Assembly: GCA_015062585.1 (NCBI GenBank)
Contig: SUUJ01000011.1
Span: 1 to 44,615 of the forward strand
Direction: 5' to 3'
Length of the DNA: 44,615 nucleotides
Source of the DNA: Alphaproteobacteria bacterium
Lineage (GTDB): Bacteria; Pseudomonadota; Alphaproteobacteria; RF32; CAG-239
Under the pieces are notes generated by a model. The model saw only the letters and a list, made by a program, of their open reading frames with translations, was not told where the DNA came from and did no database searches. This document shows positions 1 through 10,384 of this stretch, piece by piece. Numbering within the stretch: the stretch's first letter is position 1; each line of letters begins with the position of its first letter. A program made the position numbers and the translations under genes.

Positions 1-49
1 TCAGAAGATAGCCATCAACAAACGGCCCTTTCCATACGGAACGTGTCAT
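1..49 (-). CDS. rpsS: 30S ribosomal protein S19, N-terminal fragment
   Basis: Only the first 16 codons lie in the window, reading MTRSVWKGPFVDGYLL, which is the S19 N-terminus; the rest runs off the left edge. S19 sits in the head of the small subunit and contacts S13. An AGGAG Shine-Dalgarno lies upstream of the ATG at 49, and the rplB stop is 12 bases before it. S19 following L2 is the standard S10 operon order. Confidence 0.93.
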   Translation of the reverse strand, partial: MTRSVWKGPFVDGYLL

Positions 50-61
50 TAGCGTTTCTCC

Positions 62-898
62 TTATTTCTTTTTGTTTTCATGACGAGTTCTCATGATGAA
101 CTTGTCAGTTTTCTTGTTAGTACGAGTTTTAGCACCCTTAGTAGGTTTACCCCAAGGAGTAACAGGATGACGACCGCCTGATGTACGACCTTCACCACCA
201 CCGTGCGGGTGATCAACTGGGTTCATAGCAACACCACGAGAAACCGGACGGTTACCTAACCAACGGTTACGACCGGCCTTACCGAGTGATTTATTTTGGT
301 TATCAGGGTTAGATACTGCACCAACAGTAGCCAAACATTCTTCACGAACAACCCTTAACTCACCAGAACTCAATTTCAATTGAGCATAACCGGCATCTTT
401 ACCAACCAATTGAGCATAACAACCAGCAGAACGAACTAATTGTCCGCCTTTTCCGGCCTTCAACTCAACATTGTGAATGATAGTACCAACCGGCATGTTT
501 TTCAAAGGCATAGCATTACCCGGTTTGATATCAGCTTTTTCAGAAGAAATAACCTTATCACCGGCTTTTAATCTTTGAGGAGCCAAAATATAAGCCTTTT
601 CGCCATCTTCATAGCTGATTAAAGCAATGAAAGCTGAACGGTTAGGATCATATTCGATTCTCTCAACAGTTGCCTCTAAATCAAATTTTCTACGTTTGAA
701 GTCAATCACGCGTAATTTGCGTTTATGACCGCCACCAATTCTACGACTGGTTACATGGCCGTAATTATCACGACCACCGGTTTTTGTTAAACCGACAGTC
801 AATGTCTTTTCCGGCTTACCTTTGTACAACTCGCTTCTGTCAACGATAACGAGCTGACGCAATCCAGGAGATGTGGGCTTATAATTTTTCAATGCCAT
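62..898 (-). CDS. rplB: 50S ribosomal protein L2
   Basis: 278 residues, the normal length for bacterial L2 (about 273-278). L2 binds 23S rRNA near the peptidyl transferase centre and is needed for subunit association. The C-terminal third carries the conserved stretch [17 protein letters not shown]; the histidine in DHPHGG corresponds to the functionally important His229 of E. coli L2. The tail is strongly basic, as expected. The stop of rplW is 3 bases upstream of the start, so the two are probably translationally coupled. Confident assignment. Confidence 0.98.
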   Translation of the reverse strand: MALKNYKPTSPGLRQLVIVDRSELYKGKPEKTLTVGLTKTGGRDNYGHVTSRRIGGGHKRKLRVIDFKRRKFDLEATVERIEYDPNRSAFIALISYEDGEKAYILAPQRLKAGDKVISSEKADIKPGNAMPLKNMPVGTIIHNVELKAGKGGQLVRSAGCYAQLVGKDAGYAQLKLSSGELRVVREECLATVGAVSNPDNQNKSLGKAGRNRWLGNRPVSRGVAMNPVDHPHGGGEGRTSGGRHPVTPWGKPTKGAKTRTNKKTDKFIMRTRHENKKK

Positions 899-901
899 TT
901 C

Positions 902-1219
902 TTATATTCCTGTTGTAACATCAATGTTTTGACCTTCGGCAAGAGTAACCACAGCCTTTTTGTAATCAGAACGTTGTCCGATATGACCGCGGAAAACTTT
1001 TTCCTTACCGTTTGTACGAATTGTATTCACTTTGTTTACTTTAACATTAAAGATTGCTTCAACAGCAGCCTTTACTTCGTCTTTATTAGCAGACAAAGGA
1101 ACGATAAATGTAACTTTTCCGTTTTCTGAAGAAATCATAGATTTTTCAGTAATAACCGGGCGTACTAATGTATCATACATTTTAGCAGTTACATTGTTTG
1201 TTTTTTTAGACTTACTCAT
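902..1219 (-). CDS. rplW: 50S ribosomal protein L23
   Basis: 105 residues from the ATG at 1219. L23 lies at the exit of the ribosomal tunnel and docks SRP and trigger factor. The family motif is visible as [14 protein letters not shown] near the start, followed by [15 protein letters not shown] longer reading from a TTG at 1240 is possible, but the ATG at 1219 has an AGGAG 10 bases upstream and overlaps the rplD stop as ATGA, so I use the shorter start. Position between L4 and L2 is canonical. Confidence 0.96.
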   Translation of the reverse strand: MSKSKKTNNVTAKMYDTLVRPVITEKSMISSENGKVTFIVPLSANKDEVKAAVEAIFNVKVNKVNTIRTNGKEKVFRGHIGQRSDYKKAVVTLAEGQNIDVTTGI

Positions 1220-1836
1220 TTCAATCTTTCTCCTAAGCAAACAACTGCATCTTTAGTCAAGACTAATTTTTCTCTTCTTAAGATGTCATAAACGTTAGCA
1301 CCAACAGTCGGTAAAACATCAACACCGATAAGGTTACGAGAAGCAAGAGCGAAGTTTGTATCAACCTCTTTGCCATCGATAAACAAACTGTTGTTCAAAC
1401 CGCAAGCTGTTAATTTTTCGTTCAACAATTTGGTTTTCGGTTCAGCCAATTTAGCTTCATCAATAATAACCAAGTTGCCTTCTTTAGCTTTTGCAGACAA
1501 AGCTGTCTTCAAGCCAAGCTTACGGAATTTTTTGGTCAAATCATGTGAGTGATCACGAACAACCGGACCAAATACAACACCACCCTTACGGAATTGTGTG
1601 CCTTTGCGAGAACCCTGACGAGCTCTACCACCGCCTTTTTGTTTAAAAGGTTTTGCAGGAGTTAAAGCAACTTCTGAACGACCTTTGGTTTTGTGTGTAC
1701 CGGCTTGAAGTCTGGCCAATTGCCATACAACAACACGGTGTAAGATGTCAGCGCAAACTTCCAAACCAAAAATTGATTTGTCAAGTTCAATTGAACCAAC
1801 AACTTTATTATCTAAATTTAAGATGTCCTGTTTCAT
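1216..1836 (-). CDS. rplD: 50S ribosomal protein L4
   Basis: 206 residues from the ATG at 1836. L4 is an early 23S rRNA-binding assembly protein whose long loop reaches into the exit tunnel; in E. coli it also represses the S10 operon. The tunnel-loop region reads [18 protein letters not shown], typical of the family. An in-frame ATG at 1845 sits directly on AAGG, whereas the ATG at 1836 has AAGGA about 8 bases upstream, so 1836 is preferred. It overlaps the rplW start by 4 bases. Confidence 0.96.
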   Translation of the reverse strand: MKQDILNLDNKVVGSIELDKSIFGLEVCADILHRVVVWQLARLQAGTHKTKGRSEVALTPAKPFKQKGGGRARQGSRKGTQFRKGGVVFGPVVRDHSHDLTKKFRKLGLKTALSAKAKEGNLVIIDEAKLAEPKTKLLNEKLTACGLNNSLFIDGKEVDTNFALASRNLIGVDVLPTVGANVYDILRREKLVLTKDAVVCLGERLK

Positions 1837-1856
1837 TATCTTCATCCTTATAATCT

Positions 1857-2585
1857 CTATGCATTTTCAGCTGGAGCTTCAACTTCAGCTTTAGCTGCAA
1901 CAGGTTCATCAACTTTAATCAAACCGGCCGGAGTAGGCAACTTAACTGAAGAAACCTTCTTAACGGCATCAGTAACATATACCCAAGAATTTTCACTTCC
2001 CGGAACGCCACCTTTAACCATAATCAAGCCCTTATCAGCATTAACAGCCACAACTTTCAAGTTTTGAACGGTTACGCGTTCATCACCCATATGTCCGGCC
2101 ATCTTTTTACCCTTAAATACCCTACCGGGATCTTGTCTTTGTCCTGTAGAACCATGAGAACGGTGAGAAATTGACACACCGTGTGTAGCTTCCAAACCGG
2201 CAAAGTTGTGGCGTTTCATAACACCGGCAAAACCTTTACCGTTAGATGTTCCGCATACATCAACATAGCAACCCGGAACAAAATGTTCTACAGATAGTTT
2301 ATCACCAACCGAAAGAAGACAATCTTCAGAAACTCTGAATTCTGCCAATTTTTTCTTCGGCTCAACATTAGCCTTTGCAAAATATCCCTTCAAAGGTTTA
2401 GACAAGTTTTTGGCTTTTACGGAACCGCAACCCAATTGAACAGATGTATAACCATCTTTTTCTTGAGTTCTAACGGCAACAACTTCCAAACCGTCAACTT
2501 GCAAAACTGTCACAGGAACATGAGTTCCGTCAACATCAAAAATGCGGGACATTCCAAGTTTTTTTGCAATTAGACCTGTACGCAT
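1857..2585 (-). CDS. rplC: 50S ribosomal protein L3
   Basis: 242 residues beginning [17 protein letters not shown], the family N-terminus. L3 binds 23S rRNA and initiates large-subunit assembly; its internal loop reaches the peptidyl transferase centre. The loop motif is visible as [20 protein letters not shown], where the glutamine corresponds to the residue methylated by PrmB in E. coli. It has an alanine- and glutamate-rich tail of about 20 residues, a common alphaproteobacterial extension. Second gene of the operon, 62 bases after rpsJ. Confidence 0.97.
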   Translation of the reverse strand: MRTGLIAKKLGMSRIFDVDGTHVPVTVLQVDGLEVVAVRTQEKDGYTSVQLGCGSVKAKNLSKPLKGYFAKANVEPKKKLAEFRVSEDCLLSVGDKLSVEHFVPGCYVDVCGTSNGKGFAGVMKRHNFAGLEATHGVSISHRSHGSTGQRQDPGRVFKGKKMAGHMGDERVTVQNLKVVAVNADKGLIMVKGGVPGSENSWVYVTDAVKKVSSVKLPTPAGLIKVDEPVAAKAEVEAPAENA

Positions 2586-2647
2586 TATTATTTTTTCCTT
2601 TTCTTAATAGGTTGACTTAAAATTTTTATTCCAAGCCAACATTAACA

Positions 2648-2956
2648 TTATAACTTAATTTCAACATTAACACCGGCAGCCAAGTCTAACTTCATCAAAG
2701 CATCAACTGTTTGCGGTGTCGGATCTACGATATCAAGAAGTCTTTTGTGTGTTCTGATTTCGAATTGTTCACGAGATTTTTTATCTACGTGCGGAGATCT
2801 GTTAACAGTAAACTTCTCGATTCTTGTCGGAAGAGGAATAGGACCTCTTACGTTAGCGCCTGTTCTTTTGGCTGTGTGAACGATTTCTTTTGTAGAAAGG
2901 TCCAACAAGCGATGATCAAAAGCTTTCAAGCGAATTCTAATATTTTGTGTATCCAT
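2648..2956 (-). CDS. rpsJ: 30S ribosomal protein S10 (NusE)
   Basis: 102 residues from the ATG at 2956, starting [19 protein letters not shown], matching the usual S10 length. S10 is part of the 30S head and, as NusE, pairs with NusB in transcription antitermination; nusB is also in this window (39155-39655). An upstream in-frame start at 2989 would add 11 residues not found in the family. AAGGAAAAG lies before the chosen start. First gene of the S10 operon, behind a leader of about 220 bases. Confidence 0.97.
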   Translation of the reverse strand: MDTQNIRIRLKAFDHRLLDLSTKEIVHTAKRTGANVRGPIPLPTRIEKFTVNRSPHVDKKSREQFEIRTHKRLLDIVDPTPQTVDALMKLDLAAGVNVEIKL

Positions 2957-3212
2957 CTTAAAATACTTTTCCTTATAACTAGACGGCATAAATTCACCTG
3001 TTTTAGAATTTTGCCATCTAAAAGTTTAACCTTATACAGAGCCTTACAGTTTCTTGTTTTTCGTCAGTTTAAACAAACGCCCTAACTTAACAAAAAGCTA
3101 GGAAAACCTAAGGTTGCGCTATGTTTTATATCGCAAAGATTTGAGGGTAAAATTTCCCCAACCCCTTTGACACAGGGGCTTTGTAACATATCTAAAACTT
3201 AATTGCAAGCAA
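2957..3212 (-). promoter_or_regulatory. S10 operon leader and probable promoter
   Basis: This AT-rich gap before rpsJ holds candidate sigma70 elements on the minus strand: TTGCAA at 3203-3208, 17 bases, TACAAA at 3180-3185; or TTGCTT, 16 bases, TATGTT slightly offset. Just downstream the leader contains a hairpin with arms CCCCT and AGGGG (3164-3180) and a self-complementary AACCTAAGGTT near 3105. A leader of about 200 nt is in the size range of leaders that L4 regulates elsewhere, but I cannot identify an L4 site by eye. Positions 3213-3329 are A/T tracts with no recognisable gene. Confidence 0.45.
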
Positions 3213-3329
3213 AAAAATGAAAAAAATTAAAAAAAATTACATTTTATGTCTTCCGCAAATCAAGACTCAGACTCTATTTGAGTCAAATCAACATTTTTGT
3301 CCAACAAGAGTCTAATTCATTTCAAAAGA

Positions 3330-4844
3330 CTATTCTTTTATTCTTTGCCACAAATCAAAATTATTCACCTTTCTGTAATTTTTTTCTATATAATCTTTAT
3401 CTATTTTCCAAAAATCAACATCTCTTTTTACAATTTTTGACCTATATTCCGGATTTTTTGCAACTCTTTGCCAGATCAAAAAATTACGTCTTTGAAAGAA
3501 AGAAAAATACCAGTTGGAGTGAGTATCTATTATATTCCATAACTCCGAACCAAACAAAAACTTTGGTTTCTTTTCCTTTATAAACTCATTAAGATCAAAA
3601 GATTTATCATCTCTATTTAAGAGATCAACAATCACAACATTCCCTACACCCAGCCAATGATAATCCACCAAGGGTTGATATAAATTGAAATTCAAGTTAT
3701 TTAACATTACAACCTTATCTTCAGGACTCCCATTGTCCAAAACATATCTGATTGTATTAACATATTTGGCAGCACTATTTTTCTGATATTCTTTTGGATA
3801 CATACTAAGCAAATTCAAAAAAATAAAAAAAGTCATAATGATATACAGAAGAGCATTTTTTTCAGTATTAGCGCATTTTCTACCCAAAATTATTACCGCT
3901 AAATACATATACATGTATATATATTGCACATGAGGAAAGAACATTATCAATGAGATTGCCGCGAACACCCATGAAATCATCACCAATAATATATCATCAT
4001 CGTACTTAAAATATCTTATAACTCCTACTCCCACCAAAAGAGTAATTGGTTTCAAAAAATAAGGAACTCCCGATGTATAATTACCATAGTACGATTTCAT
4101 CAACATATTAAATTCAAAATTGCAATACCACCAATCAGCTAATATACCTTTATACCACAAAAAAGCTACCATCAAAAGCAACAAAGCCAAAGCACTAAAA
4201 CCGGCAATAAAAAAATCTTTCATTTGTACTTTTTTCTTAATTACAAAATAAATATTACCAAGAACAAAACCGACACCCAAAAATGCTATTTTTTGCAAAA
4301 AAGCAAAACTCACTACTAGACTGCAATAAGCCAACACTAAATAGGCTAACCTTTGTTTTTTTAAATATTTAATATTCCAATAAATTGCCATAATATAGAA
4401 CAGACACATAAAAATATCCGGACGAAAAGTCAAAATGTCTTTCCACATTGGCAGTGCGAACAAACACAACAGAGAAAAAACGGCAGATCTTTTATCGTAA
4501 ACCAACAACGCAAGCTTATACACTATAAACATACATACAAAATGCCCTATCAATGCTATAGCACGGGCCATATACAAAACATTAATATTTCTGTAAAAAA
4601 ACTTTGCGACAGGTGAAAACAAATACCAAAACAACGGATTATGATGCTCAAAAAAATCCTTATATGGCAGTTTACCCTCAGATATTAACCAAGATGCATA
4701 AATATGTTCAACCGTGTCATAAAAACATTCTCCGGCAGCCGAAAAATACCTTACAATACATACAAATAAAAACGACAAAACGGATAAATACACTAACTCT
4801 TTTTTATAATCATCAAAACAATTTATAACTCTTGAAGCGATCAT
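3330..4844 (-). CDS. Polytopic GT-C-like glycosyltransferase (ArnT/PMT-like)
   Basis: 504 residues, with about ten hydrophobic helices over residues 18-340 and then a soluble C-terminal part of about 150 residues. The first non-cytoplasmic loop reads FYDTVEHIYASWLISEGKLP and is followed by FFEHHNPLFWYLFSP. Acidic and His residues before a conserved N-P pair at this position are typical of GT-C enzymes (GT39/GT83 style), which move sugars from polyprenyl-phosphate carriers at the outer face of the inner membrane. Its start overlaps the stop of the FAD enzyme upstream by one base (TAATG), so the pair is coupled and probably works on a surface glycan. The acceptor and sugar are unknown. Confidence 0.7.
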   Translation of the reverse strand: MIASRVINCFDDYKKELVYLSVLSFLFVCIVRYFSAAGECFYDTVEHIYASWLISEGKLPYKDFFEHHNPLFWYLFSPVAKFFYRNINVLYMARAIALIGHFVCMFIVYKLALLVYDKRSAVFSLLCLFALPMWKDILTFRPDIFMCLFYIMAIYWNIKYLKKQRLAYLVLAYCSLVVSFAFLQKIAFLGVGFVLGNIYFVIKKKVQMKDFFIAGFSALALLLLMVAFLWYKGILADWWYCNFEFNMLMKSYYGNYTSGVPYFLKPITLLVGVGVIRYFKYDDDILLVMISWVFAAISLIMFFPHVQYIYMYMYLAVIILGRKCANTEKNALLYIIMTFFIFLNLLSMYPKEYQKNSAAKYVNTIRYVLDNGSPEDKVVMLNNLNFNLYQPLVDYHWLGVGNVVIVDLLNRDDKSFDLNEFIKEKKPKFLFGSELWNIIDTHSNWYFSFFQRRNFLIWQRVAKNPEYRSKIVKRDVDFWKIDKDYIEKNYRKVNNFDLWQRIKE

Positions 4845-6406
4845 TATTTCTTTTCCTCGTGATACTCTTTTTCGGTATTAACCTGCCATATATTATCTTT
4901 ACTGTTTGCTTTGCTCACAATATTATCAACCGCTGTCATTGCTGTCAAAACCGAATGATCCATATTATTATATTTATGCATTCCGTTGCGTCCGATTAAA
5001 AACAAATTATCAAAACCGTCAACAAACTCACGAATTTTTTCAAATTTATCATAACTTCCGAAATAAGCCGGATATGCTTTTTCAACTTTATAGGAACAAG
5101 TATCTAAAACATCTTCAATGTCAACCACACCCATTTTTACCAATTCGCCGACTGCAAAATCAATAAAATCCTTATCCTTAGCATCCCAAATTTCATCCCC
5201 TTGCGAACAAAAATACTCCAATCCGAGCCATACTGTATTTTCAAAGTCATTAACCATATACGGAGACCAGTTATTAAAAACTTGAATGCGTCCCATTTTT
5301 ACATTCTTTTCTTGCACATAAATCCAAGTATCCGGCACTATTCCGTTAACAGTCTTATACTTAGTCTTATTTTTTAGCTTTAATTTGTTTACCAAAACAC
5401 CGACTGTTCTAAAATCACGATAGGCCAAACCATCCGCTATATTTTTAACCTCATCACTAACACTATTTTTCATCAGTTTTATCAAATATTTTACGGGCAT
5501 TGACGATAATACATAATCAGGCTCTATTTCTTTCTTTTCTCCGTTATCATTTTCCCAACAAATCTTTTTTACCAGATTGCCCTCACAAACTACATCGGTT
5601 ATTTTTATATTAAATAAAATGTCTCCGCCTTTTTCTTTTATCTTATCTGCCACTGTTTGCCACAAATGTCCGGGACCGAATTTCGGATAATAAAAACTGT
5701 CAATTAACGATGTCTCGATATTTTTACCTTTTTTAATCTTAAATATTTTTTGAAAAATATCTTTAACAATCGCCAATATAGATATTCCCTTAACCCTTTG
5801 AGCGCCCCATTCGGCAGAAATATCCGCACATTTTATTCCCCACAATTTTTCGGTATAGTCCTTAAAAAAAGTTTCATATAATTTATAACCGAAGCGATTT
5901 ACAAAAAAATCTTCCAAACTTTTTTCATTTCTCTTAAATACCAGAGCCTTAAAATAAGACAATACAATCAATATCATCCGCAAAATGCCAAGTCCTAATA
6001 CTGTATTCAGCGACAGCGACACGGGATAGTCAAAAAACTTTTTATTATAATATATCCTTGAAATTCGGCGTCTTTGTAACATTACATTATCATTTTTTTC
6101 AGGATCGTACATAGCCGTATTATGTGCCTTATTATTTTCATCAGACAATAAAATATCGTCCTTACTTGGCGCAGTCTGTAAAGGCAAAAAATTAAGCCAC
6201 CATTTCATTACCCTGTCTGATTTGGTAAAGAAACGATGGCCACCTAAATCTATTCTATTATTTTTATAATTGTGTGTAGCCGATATACCGCCGACAAAAT
6301 CATTTTTTTCCAGAACAACAGGATGTATATCTGTTCTTTCGAGAAATTCATATGCAGCTGTTAAACCAGCTGGTCCGGCGCCTATAATTACCGCTGTTTT
6401 CTTCAT
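4844..6406 (-). CDS. FAD-dependent oxidoreductase, amine-oxidase / UDP-galactopyranose-mutase-like
   Basis: 520 residues. The N-terminus [20 protein letters not shown] carries the dinucleotide-binding GxGxxG (residues 9-14), followed by a glutamate at the end of strand 2 ([11 protein letters not shown]) and the [11 protein letters not shown] motif usual in this COG1232-type family. The family includes protoporphyrinogen oxidase-like and UDP-galactopyranose-mutase-like proteins. Those with a GGHRFFTK motif often sit beside membrane glycosyltransferases, as here, which suggests a sugar-nucleotide or lipid-linked sugar substrate rather than heme. It is the first gene of a two-gene unit with the GT-C protein. 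The reaction is not determined. Confidence 0.72.
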   Translation of the reverse strand: MKKTAVIIGAGPAGLTAAYEFLERTDIHPVVLEKNDFVGGISATHNYKNNRIDLGGHRFFTKSDRVMKWWLNFLPLQTAPSKDDILLSDENNKAHNTAMYDPEKNDNVMLQRRRISRIYYNKKFFDYPVSLSLNTVLGLGILRMILIVLSYFKALVFKRNEKSLEDFFVNRFGYKLYETFFKDYTEKLWGIKCADISAEWGAQRVKGISILAIVKDIFQKIFKIKKGKNIETSLIDSFYYPKFGPGHLWQTVADKIKEKGGDILFNIKITDVVCEGNLVKKICWENDNGEKKEIEPDYVLSSMPVKYLIKLMKNSVSDEVKNIADGLAYRDFRTVGVLVNKLKLKNKTKYKTVNGIVPDTWIYVQEKNVKMGRIQVFNNWSPYMVNDFENTVWLGLEYFCSQGDEIWDAKDKDFIDFAVGELVKMGVVDIEDVLDTCSYKVEKAYPAYFGSYDKFEKIREFVDGFDNLFLIGRNGMHKYNNMDHSVLTAMTAVDNIVSKANSKDNIWQVNTEKEYHEEKK

Positions 6407-6553
6407 GTATAATCCTCATTTTACTATAACGCCATAATTGTATAGAGAGGATTATCGTTTGTAAACAATAAATTATATTATGCACATTAAGCGCATATTT
6501 AAATTTCTTTAATATTGCACCGAAAATTTTAATAGATATCAACGGGCAAACAT

Positions 6554-6916
6554 TTACCTTGGCTTTACAGCCGACCACATTTTCTCTAACGAATAAAAAT
6601 CTCTCACTTCCGGACGGAAAATATGGATTATAACATCATAAGCATCAACCAACACCCAATCGGCCTTTTCCAAACCTTCAGATATGGAAGAACAACCGTT
6701 TTCTTTCAATTTCATTTGCAAATTTTCTGCCAAAGAAGCAACATGACGATTCGAATTTCCGCTGGCCACCACCATACATGAGGCGATAGAAGATTTCCCC
6801 TCCAAATCAATAACAATAACATCTTCAGCCTTGCCGTCATCCAATGATGTTTTGACAATTTCCAATATTTTTTCTACCGGATCTACATTCTTTTTTGCTT
6901 TTACTTTTCCAGCCAC
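6554..6916 (-). CDS. rsfS: Ribosomal silencing factor RsfS
   Basis: 120 residues from a GTG at 6916, which has AAGGAG 9 bases upstream. RsfS binds L14 and blocks subunit joining during starvation and assembly. The family core is clear: ADWVLVDAYDVIIHIFRPEV near residues 84-103, then RDFYSLEKMWS. The short Lys-rich N-terminal extension (MAGKVKAKK) is lineage-specific. It lies 18 bases after obgE, another ribosome-assembly gene. Positions 6407-6553 upstream of the next minus-strand transcript hold no gene I can support. Confidence 0.95.
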   Translation of the reverse strand: MAGKVKAKKNVDPVEKILEIVKTSLDDGKAEDVIVIDLEGKSSIASCMVVASGNSNRHVASLAENLQMKLKENGCSSISEGLEKADWVLVDAYDVIIHIFRPEVRDFYSLEKMWSAVKPR

Positions 6917-6934
6917 TTTAATCTTCTCCTTTTT

Positions 6935-7999
<1,065 letters not shown>

Positions 8000-8055
8000 T
8001 TACGCCTTTTCATCTGTTTTATTGCTTTACAATATTCTACTTTTTTCGAAAAGTA

Positions 8056-8081
8056 AAGGGGACGCCAACGCAATCCCCCTT
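8056..8081 (-). terminator. Possible terminator downstream of rpmA
   Basis: Arms AAGGGG and CCCCTT (8056-8061 with 8076-8081) form a six-pair stem with a 14-base loop, and the minus strand then reads TACTTTTCG. The run of T is interrupted, so termination may be partial and let some transcription reach obgE. Confidence 0.35.
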
Positions 8082-8115
8082 ATTATATCATTTATAGTGT
8101 TTTGCTCAACAAAGC

Positions 8116-8370
8116 TTATTCAGCAACAACAGAAACAACTGTTTTGTTACCGGCCTTTTTAGAGAAAACGACCTTACCTTCGCTGATAGCAAAGATTGTG
8201 TGATCTTTACCCATACCAACATTAGCACCCGGATGATATTGAGTACCGCGTTGGCGAACAATGATGTTACCAGCAATAACGCTTTGACCACCTGATTTTT
8301 TCAAACCCAAGCGGCGTCCGATAGAGTCGCGTCCGTTAGAAGAGCTACCACCTGATTTCTTATGAGCCAT
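8116..8370 (-). CDS. rpmA: 50S ribosomal protein L27
   Basis: 84 residues, the normal length. It begins [20 protein letters not shown], the L27 signature; its N-terminal tail reaches the peptidyl transferase centre and helps place the tRNA acceptor ends. The N-terminus starts directly at MAHKK, without the cleaved leader that Firmicutes carry. It follows rplU by 18 bases and an AGGGGAGAA-type Shine-Dalgarno precedes the start. Confidence 0.97.
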   Translation of the reverse strand: MAHKKSGGSSSNGRDSIGRRLGLKKSGGQSVIAGNIIVRQRGTQYHPGANVGMGKDHTIFAISEGKVVFSKKAGNKTVVSVVAE

Positions 8371-8388
8371 TGTATTATTCTCCCCTAA

Positions 8389-8691
8389 TTACTTACCGAT
8401 TACATCAGTAATTTTTACCAATGTAATACTTTGTCTGTGGCCGTTTTTACGACGATAGTTTTGTCTTCTTTTCTTTTTGAAGATAATAACTTTAGCGTCT
8501 CTAGCCTGTTTAACTACAAGTGCTTTAACAGAAGCGCCGGCAACCAAAGGAGTTCCGATAGAATCACCCAAAGCCAAAACTTCGTTAAAAACAACTTCTT
8601 TACCTTCTTCACCGGCAATTTTTTCAATCTTGATAACATCGCCGGAAGTAACGCGGTATTGTTTTCCGCCAGTTTTAATTACTGCATACAT
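8389..8691 (-). CDS. rplU: 50S ribosomal protein L21
   Basis: 100 residues from the ATG at 8691 ([14 protein letters not shown]), preceded by AAAGGTG. L21 is a large-subunit protein contacting 23S rRNA domain II. The signature [15 protein letters not shown] is present near residues 72-86. A longer reading to 8742 would put the start at the -10 box of the predicted promoter (8734-8739), so the shorter start is preferred. First gene of the L21-L27-Obg cluster. Confidence 0.97.
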   Translation of the reverse strand: MYAVIKTGGKQYRVTSGDVIKIEKIAGEEGKEVVFNEVLALGDSIGTPLVAGASVKALVVKQARDAKVIIFKKKRRQNYRRKNGHRQSITLVKITDVIGK

Positions 8692-8733
8692 TTTTTTCAC
8701 CTTTATATTTAAAAACATAAAACGTTGCTTTGC

Positions 8734-8761
8734 AATATACATAAGTTTTTTCGGCTGTCAA
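8734..8761 (-). promoter_or_regulatory. rplU promoter
   Basis: On the minus strand TTGACA (8756-8761) is followed after 16 bases by TATATT (8734-8739), close to the sigma70 consensus. It gives a leader of about 35 bases to the rplU start. The -35 lies only a few bases beyond the stop codon of the nuclease gene, so the ribosomal cluster has its own start of transcription. Confidence 0.75.
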
Positions 8762-8770
8762 CAAGATTCT

Positions 8771-9280
8771 CTATCTTTTTTTAAATTTCTTGCTGTTTTT
8801 TTGTTTCATATGCAACGCCCGATATAATTCCGGCCGCATAAATTTACCTTTCCAAATACCTGATTTTTGCTCTTTAGCAATATTTTCAGCCCGCTTAAAC
8901 TTATCGCCATAAGAAACAGCCCATCCGCTTAAAACCATTTTTTCATTGATACTGTTACCATTTTCATCAAAACATTCCATAAGCTTGCGCTTATATTTAT
9001 CGACACCCTTTGTTTTGCAATCAGCACCTTTAGATATCAACATTTTAAGAACGCTATATGCCACTTTTCCGCAATTATATTTTTCTTTACTTTCATTATA
9101 ACATTCTTGGAACAACTCCGGTGCATCAATATCAATCAAACGGATTCTGCTTCGGCCCTGTTCCAAACTGTCACCATCAATAACTTTATATTTTATTAAG
9201 GCAGCAAAACAATTGGCGCATATCATCAAACACATCGCCATAACCGATACAAAAATGATTTTATCCATTAACTTTGTCAT
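8771..9280 (-). CDS. Secreted staphylococcal-nuclease-like protein
   Basis: 169 residues with a hydrophobic N-terminal segment (IIFVSVMAMCLMICANCFA) that looks like a signal peptide ending near residue 27. The mature part is an SNase/thermonuclease-like OB fold: YKVIDGDSL, then RIRLIDIDAPE, where R, D and E match the calcium and catalytic residues of the family, then KYKRKLMECF, which holds the second catalytic arginine. VLSGWA and SGIWKG complete the pattern. It is probably a periplasmic or exported nuclease. Start uncertain: an ATG at 9268 is also in frame, and neither has a clear Shine-Dalgarno. Confidence 0.82.
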   Translation of the reverse strand: MTKLMDKIIFVSVMAMCLMICANCFAALIKYKVIDGDSLEQGRSRIRLIDIDAPELFQECYNESKEKYNCGKVAYSVLKMLISKGADCKTKGVDKYKRKLMECFDENGNSINEKMVLSGWAVSYGDKFKRAENIAKEQKSGIWKGKFMRPELYRALHMKQKNSKKFKKR

Positions 9281-9421
9281 AGCTATATTTTATGCGTTAA
9301 TATCAATATTTTTTCAAGACAAAATTTTATAAAAAAACTTTTTGATAACCTCAAAAAAACGCTTTGTATTTACATACTTATATCATAATATGTGTTATAT
9401 TTGTTTGAATAAGGAATAAAA

Positions 9422-10351
9422 ATGTTGCGTAGAATAATTTTGTCATTGGCTCTAATGCCTTTATTTATCGGTCTCTGCGGTTGTGAAAGCTTGCGCGAGC
9501 TTTCTCTTCATGACATCACTTCGGGACTTTTAGGTAACAAGGTTTCCGATAGCGAAATTGAACCGGCCATTGTTCAAAGGCAAATAAAAAAACCGACATC
9601 AATCGTCGTTTGCCGCTCACATCAATGTGCTCCCGCAAAAATATCAATGACAAGAGAATATGTATTTAACTCTCTTTTACAATTGTTTGACAACAACAAT
9701 TATCAAAAAATGTTGGTTTGCCAAGCCGATCCCATGTCACACACTTGCATAGAAAACTACATAACACTCCCTATCAAAGTAGGAGTTGTTCCGACTCAAG
9801 CTTACATCGACGCAGTTAAAATAACAGATGTAGTAATCGGCAAAAAAGGTTCTTCCATTGACCTTATCTTAAACTATAATTTAACTTACGGCGGACAAGT
9901 TGCCGAATGCACACCGGCAAACTCACTGTTATTTGCTCGCACAATCGACCATGTACTTATAGAAGACTCAGGATACAATTGCAAAATGACCACCATCGGT
10001 CATACTAATGTTAAAACAGTATTTACAATCGATTACATTGATTTGGACTATGGCTACATCGGCGGTTATTATTCCATCGGCTTGACAGGTCCCGCATATG
10101 GCGGAAGCAACGATTATATGATATTGCGTATGCCTCGCAATGCCTATCCTTTATCCCCGGCATTAAGAGCGCCCAAAAAGAAAACTCAAGCATCACTAAT
10201 GGGAGCTGTACCGACAATAACTAACGGAACAAATACTTCCGCAGAGCAATCTATAAGCCACTCCGGTCAAGTTCAAATATTCCCTATCGAAAAGAAAGCT
10301 GAAGAACCGGCCGAAGAAACAAAGGCAAAAACAGAAACAAAAACCGAATAA
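9422..10351 (+). CDS. Predicted lipoprotein of unknown function
   Basis: 309 residues. Residues 1-21 form a lipoprotein signal with lipobox LCGC (Cys21). The mature part has paired cysteines (VVCRSHQCAP; LVCQADPMSHTC; AECTP; YNCKM), consistent with periplasmic disulfides, and a beta-rich central region. The last 40 residues are low-complexity Lys/Glu/Thr. I do not recognise the family. It is a single plus-strand gene between minus-strand units, preceded by AAGGAATAAAA and ended by a strong hairpin shared with the convergent acidic-repeat gene. A role in the cell envelope is inferred only from the lipobox. Confidence 0.75.
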   Translation: MLRRIILSLALMPLFIGLCGCESLRELSLHDITSGLLGNKVSDSEIEPAIVQRQIKKPTSIVVCRSHQCAPAKISMTREYVFNSLLQLFDNNNYQKMLVCQADPMSHTCIENYITLPIKVGVVPTQAYIDAVKITDVVIGKKGSSIDLILNYNLTYGGQVAECTPANSLLFARTIDHVLIEDSGYNCKMTTIGHTNVKTVFTIDYIDLDYGYIGGYYSIGLTGPAYGGSNDYMILRMPRNAYPLSPALRAPKKKTQASLMGAVPTITNGTNTSAEQSISHSGQVQIFPIEKKAEEPAEETKAKTETKTE

Positions 10352-10352
10352 A

Positions 10353-10380
10353 AAAACGGCTGTTTTTCAGCCGTTTTCTT
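10353..10380. terminator. Bidirectional terminator
   Basis: A ten-pair stem AAAACGGCTG (10353-10362) with CAGCCGTTTT (10368-10377) and loop TTTTT. It has T after it on the plus strand and A before it, so it can end both the lipoprotein gene and the convergent acidic-repeat gene. Confidence 0.85.
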
Positions 10381-10384
10381 TTAT

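Noticed and set aside
6348..6578. 76-codon minus-strand frame between rsfS and the FAD enzyme
   Set aside because: It overlaps the 3' end of rsfS and the start of the FAD gene, and its sequence looks like random A/T translation.
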